Positions 33,376 through 39,715 of a stretch of 39,715 nt of DNA are shown one piece after another. The DNA comes from Ornithomonoglobus_A sp045612845 (GTDB taxonomy: Bacteria > Bacillota > Clostridia > UBA1381): the NCBI GenBank assembly GCA_045612845.1, contig JAZKZV010000021.1, positions 1 through 39,715 of the forward strand, written 5' to 3'. Numbering within the stretch: position 1 is the first letter of the stretch; each line of letters starts with the position of its first letter. The notes beneath the pieces were generated by a model, which saw only the letters and a list, made by a program, of their open reading frames with translations, was not told the DNA's origin and did not search any database. Position numbers and translations under genes: made by a program.

Positions 33376-35769
33376 CTATTTAAGTTCACAAATTGTTACG
33401 CCATCTTCACCTTCGCCATATTTTCCACTACGGTAGCTTTTTACATATTTGTTTTTACGAAGATATTCCTGTATGCCTTTACGTAATATTCCTGTTCCCT
33501 TTCCATGAATAATAGAAACAGGAGAAATTCCGGCAAGATAGCAATCATCAAGAAACTTTGAAACATTATCCCATGCCTCATCAAGATTTTGACCACGTAC
33601 ATCTATCTCTGTAGATGCATTTTTGGTTTTGGATTCAAATGCACGCGTTGTTTTTACATACTTTTGTGCAAGCTCTTTTGTATCACTATCATCCATTTTT
33701 TTGAGATTGGATATATGAACATCCAACTTAATTATGCCGGCCTGAACCCGTACATTGCCCTTCTTATCAGGTGGTGTTATAACCGTCGCCTCTTGGTTCA
33801 TATCCACAATTTTAACCAAAGCGCCTGCCTTTAAATCCTTTGGTGGCTCTACGTATGTCTTTTTAGGCTTGGACACATTCTGCATAGCCTTATCTATATT
33901 ATCTTCACGTTTCTTAAGATTATCTCGCAGCTTACTCGCCTTTTGTGTAATATTTTCTGCCGCACTGACACCTTTTTGACGCATTTTTTCTAAATCGCGT
34001 ATAATGAAGTTTGCCTCCTCACGCGTATTCATTATAAGTATTTTAGCTTCGCGTCGCGCCTCTTCTAAAATTCTTGCTTTGTTTTCTTTTAACTTTATTC
34101 TGTCTTTTTCGAGCTGATTTCTAAGCTCTGTAAGTTCATTTTTTATACGTTTGTTTTTATCTTCATCACTCCGAGCCTTTGCTCTGCTTTGCTCAAGGTC
34201 AGTAATTACATCTTCAAAGCGTATATCCTCATCCGAAAGAATTTCGTTAGCTCTGTCAATAACCCTCTCATCCAAGCCAAGACGCCTAGAAATTGCAAAT
34301 GCATTAGATTTACCCGGTACACCTATCATAAGTCTGTATGTGGGTTGAAGTGATGTAACATCAAATTCACAAGATGCATTTTCAACGCCATCAGTTGACA
34401 GCGCAAACAACTTTAATTCACTATAATGAGTTGTTGCAACGGTTTTTACACCTTTTTCACGGAGAAATTCAAGTATCGAAATAGCAAGCGCCGCACCCTC
34501 TGTAGGGTCTGTACCCGCACCTAATTCATCAAACAAAACAAGCGATGTATTATCTATATTATTAAGGATATTTACAATATTAACCATATGCGAGGAAAAA
34601 GTTGACAAGCTTTGTTCAATAGACTGCTCATCACCAATATCCGCAAATATGTTAGTAAATATTGCTGCCTTACTTTTTTCTCCGGCACTTATATGCAAGC
34701 CCGATGCAGCCATAAGAGAAAACAAGCCTATTGTTTTTAATGTAACCGTCTTACCTCCTGTATTTGGACCTGTTACAACAAGTGTATCAAAGCTTGTACC
34801 AAGTTCAATATCGTTAGCAACAACCTTTTCTTTGTCAATTAACGGATGTCTTGCCTTTATAAACTTAATCTCTCCATTTTCATTAAGTTCAGGTTCATTT
34901 GCATTCATATCAAGTGAAAGCTTACCCTTACAAAAGATAAAATCAAGATTTGTAACACAATTATAGTTGACAAATATTGTATGAGAATTTTCTTGCACAA
35001 GCGCACTCAGCTCCGCAAGTATTTTTTCTATTTCAAGTTGCTCTTTGTTTCTTAAATCGCGGATTTCATTATTATTCTGCACAACACTCATAGGTTCAAT
35101 AAAAAGTGTAGCACCTGATGATGATGTATCATGAACAATACCATTTACTTCACTCTTGTATTCGCTTTTAACAGGAATTACATATCTGTCGCTGCGCATT
35201 GTAACTATGGGGTCTTGCAGGAATTTTTTATAATGTGCAGAACGTATCATATTATCGAGTATTTCCTTTGTTCTGCCATTTAGACTTCTTATTTTACGTC
35301 TTATTGCACTAAGCTCGCCTGATGCATCATCTGCAATTTCTGTTTCAGACACAATACATGAATTTATCTTGTCCTCAACATTTTTAGCACTTATAATCTG
35401 AGCTTTAATATCATGGAGAATTGTGCATTCCGCGTGTGTTTCTTCCAGATATGACTTTATGCGTCTTGAGACATATAAAACCCTTGATATATCCAGGAGT
35501 TCCCTGGTCTGCAAAACACCATTTATCTCTGTACGTTTTACTGAGCCTGTTACATCATTTACAGAAAGTGAAACAGGAGGTGCTCCAAGCTTAAGCATTG
35601 TTATTGTTGCCTGGGTTGTTTCTTTTTGCGCTGTTTTAGCATCTTCCATATTAGTATATGGCACGATAGATGCTATTTTATTCTTAACATAATCACTTTC
35701 CGTATATGCTGAAAGACGTTGTAATATTTTATCAAATTCGAGTATTTTATACGTCTTATTTTGCTCCAA
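33376..35769 (-). CDS. mutS2: MutS2 (RqcU) with Smr domain
   Basis: 797 residues, standard length. The core and lever domains come first, then the ATPase with Walker A GPNTGGKTVTLKT and Walker B LVLFDELGAGTDP. A long coiled coil (about 510-620), a KOW-like region and a C-terminal Smr domain (about 725-797) with HGKGTG follow. It acts on collided ribosomes and, in some species, on recombination intermediates. The start is TTG 35769, 7 bases after GGAGGG; an ATG at 35774 lies between them but is in another frame. Confidence 0.95.
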   Translation of the reverse strand: MEQNKTYKILEFDKILQRLSAYTESDYVKNKIASIVPYTNMEDAKTAQKETTQATITMLKLGAPPVSLSVNDVTGSVKRTEINGVLQTRELLDISRVLYVSRRIKSYLEETHAECTILHDIKAQIISAKNVEDKINSCIVSETEIADDASGELSAIRRKIRSLNGRTKEILDNMIRSAHYKKFLQDPIVTMRSDRYVIPVKSEYKSEVNGIVHDTSSSGATLFIEPMSVVQNNNEIRDLRNKEQLEIEKILAELSALVQENSHTIFVNYNCVTNLDFIFCKGKLSLDMNANEPELNENGEIKFIKARHPLIDKEKVVANDIELGTSFDTLVVTGPNTGGKTVTLKTIGLFSLMAASGLHISAGEKSKAAIFTNIFADIGDEQSIEQSLSTFSSHMVNIVNILNNIDNTSLVLFDELGAGTDPTEGAALAISILEFLREKGVKTVATTHYSELKLFALSTDGVENASCEFDVTSLQPTYRLMIGVPGKSNAFAISRRLGLDERVIDRANEILSDEDIRFEDVITDLEQSRAKARSDEDKNKRIKNELTELRNQLEKDRIKLKENKARILEEARREAKILIMNTREEANFIIRDLEKMRQKGVSAAENITQKASKLRDNLKKREDNIDKAMQNVSKPKKTYVEPPKDLKAGALVKIVDMNQEATVITPPDKKGNVRVQAGIIKLDVHISNLKKMDDSDTKELAQKYVKTTRAFESKTKNASTEIDVRGQNLDEAWDNVSKFLDDCYLAGISPVSIIHGKGTGILRKGIQEYLRKNKYVKSYRSGKYGEGEDGVTICELK

Positions 35770-35837
35770 TTCATATCCCTCCGCATTGTAAATTGTATGT
35801 ACAACACATTTTCTTTTTTTACAAAAAGCATATTTAT

Positions 35838-35866
35838 ATTATAAAGGAAGTACCCGTAAATGTCAA
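35838..35866 (-). promoter_or_regulatory. mutS2 operon promoter, full consensus
   Basis: On the minus strand TTGACA (35866-35861), 17-base spacer, TATAAT (35843-35838). Confidence 0.82.
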
Positions 35867-35951
35867 TCATTTTTAGAAATAATTTAAAGCACATGAGGGT
35901 GTTATTAACGCTACTAAAAAGCAATTTTCGTAACACTAATACCTCAACCTA

Positions 35952-35990
35952 CATATTATGAATTGAAAGGCGAAATTATTCCTTTCAAAT
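35952..35990 (+). promoter_or_regulatory. Possible cotJ control region
   Basis: CATATTAT at 35952 resembles the -10 of sporulation sigma factors E/K, but no clear -35 is seen. It is followed by an inverted repeat, TTGAAAGG (35963) with CCTTTCAA (35981), 10-base loop, in the leader before the cotJA ribosome site. No vegetative promoter is visible. Confidence 0.35.
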
Positions 35991-36014
35991 AAATTAAATC
36001 GGAGGTAAATAAAT

Positions 36015-36215
36015 ATGGCAGAAAACAATAAACCGTCTTGTCCATATCCGGCTTGCGGTTGCGTCGGTTACGCTTATGTACCCGAGCAAAGATTAGATGA
36101 AATTTACTGTCCAGAAACTGCACTGATACAAGGCAGTCTGTTTCCTGAATTAGATCTGAATATATGCGAATATGGAAAAGTATGTAAAGAATGGGGAGGC
36201 GAAATCAATGGCTGA
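36015..36215 (+). CDS. cotJA: Spore coat-associated protein CotJA
   Basis: 66 residues. The family pattern YVPEQRLDEIYCPETAL, then GSLFPELDLN, is clear. The N-terminal part is Cys-rich (CPYPACGC). ATG 36015 follows GGAGG. The first gene of cotJABC, a mother-cell operon whose products enter the spore coat. Overlaps cotJB by 8 bases. Confidence 0.93.
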   Translation: MAENNKPSCPYPACGCVGYAYVPEQRLDEIYCPETALIQGSLFPELDLNICEYGKVCKEWGGEING

Positions 36216-36471
36216 TATGTCAAAACATGAATTACAGAGAAAATTGCAGAGCTATAATTTTGCCGCATACGATATGTTGTTATATCTTGATGTTAATGCA
36301 GACGACAAAAAGGCCTTTGCAATCTTTAAAGACCTTGTAGCTAAAACCAAGGAACTCGAAAAAGAATATGAACAGAAATACGGGCCACTCACTCCATATA
36401 ACAGCATATACAATAATAGCTTTAATTGGTTAAAAGGTCCTTGGCCATGGGAAAAGGAGGCGAATAGTTAA
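36208..36471 (+). CDS. cotJB: Spore coat protein CotJB
   Basis: 87 residues from ATG 36208, which follows GGGGAGG; the frame extends upstream to 36172 but overlaps cotJA more than needed. CotJB features: LQSYNFAAYDMLLYLDVN, the LEKEYEQKYGPLTPYN segment and the final WLKGPWPWEKE. The stop TAA shares one base with the cotJC ATG, so translation is coupled. Confidence 0.93.
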   Translation: MADMSKHELQRKLQSYNFAAYDMLLYLDVNADDKKAFAIFKDLVAKTKELEKEYEQKYGPLTPYNSIYNNSFNWLKGPWPWEKEANS

Positions 36472-37067
36472 TGTTTGAATATAAAAAACTATTGGAATTT
36501 CCAATAAAAATTAAAAATCCTAATCCACGTCTTGCTAATATTGTAATCACACAATACGGTGGACCTAATGGTGAACTTGGTGCATCACTAAGATACCTTA
36601 GCCAAAGATACACAATGCCTGATGATGTAACAAAAGGCTTGTTAACAGACATCGGCGTCGAGGAACTTGGACACCTGGAAATGGTTGGTACACTTGTTTC
36701 CCAACTTTCTAAATGTGAGCCTCCTAAGGAATGGAAAGAATTAGGTTCTTGGGAGTATTATGCAGATAATGGCGCTTCAGTATTCCCCCAAAGTTCACAA
36801 GGCACTCCTTTTAATGCTGCTTCCATTGCTGTTACAGGCGACCCGCTAACTAATCTATATGAAAACTTAGCAGCAGAGCAAAAGGCACGTGCTGTTTACG
36901 ATAACATTCTAAAGCTTTCAGATGACCCTGATGTTAATGAAGTAATTAAATTCTTACGTCAAAGAGAAATAACACACTTCCAGCGTTTTGGTCAGGCGTT
37001 AAATAAATTACAAGGTGATTTAAAACACAAAAAAATTACAGGAACCGGAATAAAAAGTTGTAAATAA
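36471..37067 (+). CDS. cotJC: Spore coat manganese catalase-like protein CotJC
   Basis: 198 residues. A four-helix ferritin-like manganese catalase with conserved GELGASLRYLSQRY, the metal-binding EELGHLEM helix, and a later REITHFQRFG that supplies Glu and His ligands. It probably protects spores from peroxide. It ends the cotJ operon before a long hairpin. Confidence 0.94.
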   Translation: MFEYKKLLEFPIKIKNPNPRLANIVITQYGGPNGELGASLRYLSQRYTMPDDVTKGLLTDIGVEELGHLEMVGTLVSQLSKCEPPKEWKELGSWEYYADNGASVFPQSSQGTPFNAASIAVTGDPLTNLYENLAAEQKARAVYDNILKLSDDPDVNEVIKFLRQREITHFQRFGQALNKLQGDLKHKKITGTGIKSCK

Positions 37068-37078
37068 CTAAATATAAC

Positions 37079-37117
37079 AAGGACGTATTTCGGCTTAATA
37101 GCCCAAATGCGTCCTTC
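37079..37117 (+). terminator. Hairpin after cotJC
   Basis: AAGGACGTATTT and AAATGCGTCCTT pair, extended by GGC/GCC around TTAATA. The tail CTCTGTT is only moderately T-rich. Confidence 0.65.
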
Positions 37118-37161
37118 TCTGTTAATAAAGCAATATATATAATATTTTTGCAAGAAAACTA

Positions 37162-37190
37162 TTGACAAAAAAATGTTTTTATGGTAGAAT
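37162..37190 (+). promoter_or_regulatory. tRNA-Trp promoter
   Basis: TTGACA at 37162, 17-base spacer, TAGAAT at 37185, about 30 bases before the mature tRNA. Confidence 0.78.
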
Positions 37191-37219
37191 AACAACGTTG
37201 TCAAAACAAAATGTATTAT

Positions 37220-37295
37220 AGGGGTATAGTTCAGCTGGTAGAGCGACAGTCTCCAAAACTGTAAGTCGTGGGTTCGATCCCTACTGCCCCTGCCA
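37220..37295 (+). tRNA. tRNA-Trp (CCA anticodon)
   Basis: 76 bases with encoded CCA. The acceptor AGGGGTA/TGCCCCT (one T-G pair), anticodon stem ACAGT/ACTGT with loop CTCCAAA, and T arm GTGGG-TTCGATC-CCTAC are intact. Discriminator G, as usual for Trp. Confidence 0.96.
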
Positions 37296-37296
37296 A

Positions 37297-37330
37297 AAAA
37301 TCCTCATTCGAAAGAATGGGGATTTTTTAT
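37297..37330 (+). terminator. Terminator after tRNA-Trp
   Basis: AATCCTCATTC, loop GAAA, GAATGGGGATT (one T-G pair), followed by a T-run. Confidence 0.88.
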
Positions 37331-37370
37331 TTATTAACTATTACCTCTTCCCTATTATTTTGCTTAATTT

Positions 37371-37402
37371 TGGCTCAAACACTGGCTTTGAGCCATTTTT
37401 TG
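37371..37402 (+). terminator. Second terminator-like hairpin beyond tRNA-Trp
   Basis: TGGCTCAAA and TTTGAGCCA pair around CACTGGC, followed by six T. No plus-strand gene between it and the tRNA terminator explains it. Confidence 0.7.
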
Positions 37403-37632
37403 TTACCAAAATTCAAGAGCAGCAATTTTGAAATTTGGGAGTATCAATTCTAATTTTCTTTGAAAATTCTCCGTGGCAAGGGGTCTTTTGGTTTGGACAA
37501 ATTCACCTGAAATAAGCATCAATTTCGCATACGGTCGCATCCGTTTCTAATATTTCCGTCTGCTACATCATCATTTTAGCATCAATTGATTTTATCGATT
37601 TCAGTTATAAAAACAATTCCTTTTTTCTTTGT
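37402..37632. other. Gene-free stretch between tRNA-Trp and the DUF6935-like gene
   Basis: No gene with a plausible start and ribosome site on either strand. On the minus strand, one frame (about 37345-37575) carries short codon-like runs (for example TEILETDATVCEIDAYF) broken by stops, perhaps a decayed coding remnant, but this could be chance. Confidence 0.4.
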
Positions 37633-37932
37633 TTACACCGTATCAAAATTTAATACTCCAAAAGCTATGGCACGGATTTTTATGTCCGTGCCAAGAGATA
37701 TCCAATATAGTCGTTTTCTCAGGTTATCCATTACAGACAAGCCACGAGGACCTGAAAGATAGGTCAGCATTTCAAAGCAGGCTTCCTTATCTTTTGGATA
37801 TACGCAGAAAGCTGCTACGGTAAGTGCCGCAGTATATTGTGGTTCTTCGAGAGCACCTTCGGGCATAGCTTTAAGCTCTGCAAGATTTGCAGGTATTTTT
37901 GAAAGGGTTACTGTGTATTCTTTGTTGTTCAT
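37633..37932 (-). CDS. DUF6935-like protein, apparently C-terminally shortened
   Basis: 99 residues. The N-terminal part (SKIPANLAELKAMPEGAL, then TAALTVAAFC and MLTYLSGPRGLS) resembles proteins I recall as DUF6935 in gut Clostridia, which are about twice as long. After residue 70 the sequence (LRKRLYWISLGTDIK) no longer looks like the family, and the last 25 codons run through a 9-base hairpin (TGGCACGGA 37668, TCCGTGCCA 37685). I infer a truncated or rearranged 3' end. ATG 37932 has AAGGAGG and lies 28 bases after the helicase stop, so both are probably co-transcribed. Function unknown. Confidence 0.5.
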   Translation of the reverse strand: MNNKEYTVTLSKIPANLAELKAMPEGALEEPQYTAALTVAAFCVYPKDKEACFEMLTYLSGPRGLSVMDNLRKRLYWISLGTDIKIRAIAFGVLNFDTV

Positions 37933-37960
37933 TTGTTTTCCCTCCTTATATTGTTATTTT

Positions 37961-39715
37961 TTATTCCGTAATTCCAAGTCGTTTCTTTTCTTCTTCGATG
38001 ATTTGAGCAGATATTGCACTTTCTGTCAGTTCTTCAGCCTCCGTTGCAACAACAGATTCATCTGCAAATTCATCGAAAATCTCTTGCTTTGTTTTTAGTA
38101 TTTCAAGTATTCTTTCATCGACAGATTCATCGGACAAAAGTCTGAATACCTCAACATTTCTTGTCTGTCCCATTCTGTAAGCTCTTGACATCGCCTGATC
38201 CTCAATAGAAGGCTTTATCTGCGGCTCACAGAAGATTACAACACTTGCCGCCTGAATGTTAAGTCCTGTACCGCCTGCCTGCACCTGAGATACCAAAACA
38301 CTTCCTTGAGGTGCAGCAGTAAATTCATCTACCAGCTCTTGTCTTTTTTGAAGTGAAATATCACCCGTAATTGGACCGATACATCTGTCTCCCAAAAGAG
38401 TCATTACACGGTTGACTGTATTTCTGAAAAAGGAGAATACAATAATCTTTCTGCCTTCTTCACGAGCTTCATCACAAAGCTCCAAAAGTCTTGCAGCTTT
38501 TTGTGAGTTGCCGCCATCTGCCGCATTCCAAGAAACCTGACGCATAGCCATAAAGTTTCCGGCTTTGACCGCTTCACGATAAATAGAAAGCTCGGCATTA
38601 TTCATTTCACACCATTCTTCTGTTTCAATAAGCTCAGGAAGTTCCTTTAACACTTCTGCACGGGTTCTTCTTAAATATACAGGTGCTAATGTCTTTCTGA
38701 ATTGCTCCGCTTTTGAGAGATATTTAATCTTTTCAAGCTCGGCGGCAATATCAGCCTTTAAGCAGCTTACAAGAAAACACATTTCTTCAACCTTGTTTTC
38801 AATTGGTGTACCTGTCATAAACAGAACCTTTTCACACCTTTTGTTTATCTCCATAAGTGCCTTTGTTCTGATTGCTTCGGGATTCTTTACATAATGTGCT
38901 TCGTCACACACAAGCATATCAATGCTTAATGTTTCAGGAAGAGTGAATTTGCTTATAGTTTCAAAAGTTGTTACGGCAACACCGCCTGATGCAATCCATG
39001 CATTTAATGCAGTTTCTACATCTCCGTGAACCTTGTAGGGTGTAAGTGAAGAGAACTTTGTAATCTCTCTGCACCAATTCACCACAACGCTCGCAGGGCA
39101 AACTACCATAAAATGAGTTTTGCCCGTCGATGCAAGTGAAATAAATGCTGAAATTGCCTGAATTGTTTTTCCAAGTCCCATTTCATCGCCAAGTAGTGCC
39201 TTTTCCTGACAGAGTGCATATTTTACACCAAATTCCTGATAAGAACGAAGTGTTGCATTAAGTCCTGAAAGATTTATCGGATACGCAGATACCTTCATAA
39301 CAAGCTCATCATCAATTTTTCCTGATATGGCTGTTTTTTCAATTCTGCTTCCGCCAACCTTTTCAAGCTCGGCATAGTAGGAAGAGGAACGCATCTCAAA
39401 ATCTGCGATGAAATCATCTTTTTTTGCAGATTTGATTTCTTTATATTTTGTGGTAATCTCTCTTGAAAGATTTCCAAAATCTCCGGTATAAAGCTCATAA
39501 ATCTTTTCTATACCGGAGGCTGCTTTTTCCTTTGTTGACTTTGAGGCAAAAAACCACCTAAGTCCGCTTTTTAAAGCCTTTGCAGATGATAATGCCTCAT
39601 TAACTTCTTTTCTATACTGCTTTGACAGTTCCTTTGATTTTGAAACAAGAGGAACTAATCCGATATATGTATATAATGCTCCTATAAGGCTTTCTGCTTC
39701 GGGAGTTAAATTATC
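37961..39715 (-). CDS. SNF2-family helicase/ATPase, 5' end outside window
   Basis: The frame stays open from 37961 to the right edge (about 584 residues visible), so ATG 39394 is internal and the N-terminus is missing. The first 130 visible residues are helical and charged (for example RWFFASKSTKEKAASGIEK). The SNF2 core follows: Walker A GDEMGLGKTIQ, DEAH box (CDEAHYVKNP), TGTPIEN, and in the helicase C domain GGTGLNIQAA and AMSRAYRMGQ. SNF2 proteins use ATP to move along duplex DNA or remodel protein-DNA complexes; bacterial ones often occur in defence or accessory loci. The role here is not known. Confidence 0.9.
   Translation of the reverse strand, partial: DNLTPEAESLIGALYTYIGLVPLVSKSKELSKQYRKEVNEALSSAKALKSGLRWFFASKSTKEKAASGIEKIYELYTGDFGNLSREITTKYKEIKSAKKDDFIADFEMRSSSYYAELEKVGGSRIEKTAISGKIDDELVMKVSAYPINLSGLNATLRSYQEFGVKYALCQEKALLGDEMGLGKTIQAISAFISLASTGKTHFMVVCPASVVVNWCREITKFSSLTPYKVHGDVETALNAWIASGGVAVTTFETISKFTLPETLSIDMLVCDEAHYVKNPEAIRTKALMEINKRCEKVLFMTGTPIENKVEEMCFLVSCLKADIAAELEKIKYLSKAEQFRKTLAPVYLRRTRAEVLKELPELIETEEWCEMNNAELSIYREAVKAGNFMAMRQVSWNAADGGNSQKAARLLELCDEAREEGRKIIVFSFFRNTVNRVMTLLGDRCIGPITGDISLQKRQELVDEFTAAPQGSVLVSQVQAGGTGLNIQAASVVIFCEPQIKPSIEDQAMSRAYRMGQTRNVEVFRLLSDESVDERILEILKTKQEIFDEFADESVVATEAEELTESAISAQIIEEEKKRLGITE

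Noticed and set aside
35673..35936. 87-residue minus-strand open frame overlapping the mutS2 start
   Set aside because: It runs through the mutS2 promoter and ribosome site in another frame and has no family resemblance.
37268..37453. 61-residue plus-strand open frame
   Set aside because: It starts inside tRNA-Trp and passes through two terminator hairpins.
37220..39715. Attachment-site duplication of the tRNA-Trp 3' end
   Set aside because: I looked for a second copy of the T-arm/acceptor sequence in the window and found none; it could lie beyond the edge.
1..39715. CRISPR array or insertion sequence
   Set aside because: No regularly spaced repeats and no transposase-like frame were seen on either strand; the only recombinase is the Xer-type gene.

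Overview
The window is low-GC DNA whose gene content points to an endospore-forming, Gram-positive member of the Clostridia (Bacillota). The evidence is S-layer homology (SLH) surface proteins, SpoIIM, YunB and the CotJABC spore-coat operon, RNase J, MutS2 with an Smr domain, a T-box leader on thrS, and many close matches to TTGACA-17-TATAAT. The species cannot be named from this window. Most of it reads as ordinary chromosome. The most accessory-looking part is the right end, beyond tRNA-Trp.

Layout. (1) 1-3600: two tandem secreted proteins with SLH repeats and an SGNH-esterase domain; the first has a complete active site and the second has lost it. (2) 3640-7836, minus strand: nth, then an S24/S26-like peptidase, an ABC polysaccharide exporter (permease and ATPase) and a membrane glycosyltransferase, apparently one operon from one promoter. 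(3) 7979-8697, minus: tRNA-Thr, rpsU and secG. (4) 8882-11102, plus: hflX, yigZ, trxA. (5) 11143-12024, minus: a secreted protein with a cohesin-like look. (6) 12228-14262: RNase J converging on the RNase P RNA gene. (7) 14410-17681, plus: aspS, a tyrosine recombinase and a small lipoprotein. (8) 17710-22290, minus: a DacF-type carboxypeptidase, spoIIM, yunB, and thrS behind a Thr T-box. (9) 22416-26361: a small unknown protein, a YdcZ-type transporter, then a minus-strand group of antiporter, nuclease remnant, SGNH hydrolase and acetyltransferase. (10) 26555-29003, plus: efp, a zinc-ribbon protein, mgtE. (11) 29031-35769, minus: a second D,D-carboxypeptidase, a second MgtE, a DUF1015 protein and MutS2. 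(12) 36015-37067, plus: cotJA-cotJB-cotJC. (13) 37220-37295: tRNA-Trp, followed by gene-poor DNA, a shortened DUF6935-like gene and a SNF2 helicase that runs off the right edge.

Themes. Cell envelope: SLH esterases, polysaccharide export, two D,D-carboxypeptidases. Sporulation: a dacF-spoIIM-yunB cluster beside a Xer-type recombinase, which recalls the Bacillus spoIIM/ripX/dacF neighbourhood, plus cotJ. Translation and RNA processing: aspS, thrS, efp, rpsU, hflX, mutS2, RNase J, RNase P RNA and two tRNAs.

I did not find a clearly new multi-gene system. The best leads are the tandem SLH-SGNH pair with one dead copy and a local near-identical tract, the Ser/His S26-like peptidase inside a polysaccharide-export operon, the unusual start of spoIIM, the hairpin that encloses the yunB start, and the DUF6935-like/SNF2 pair at the right edge.
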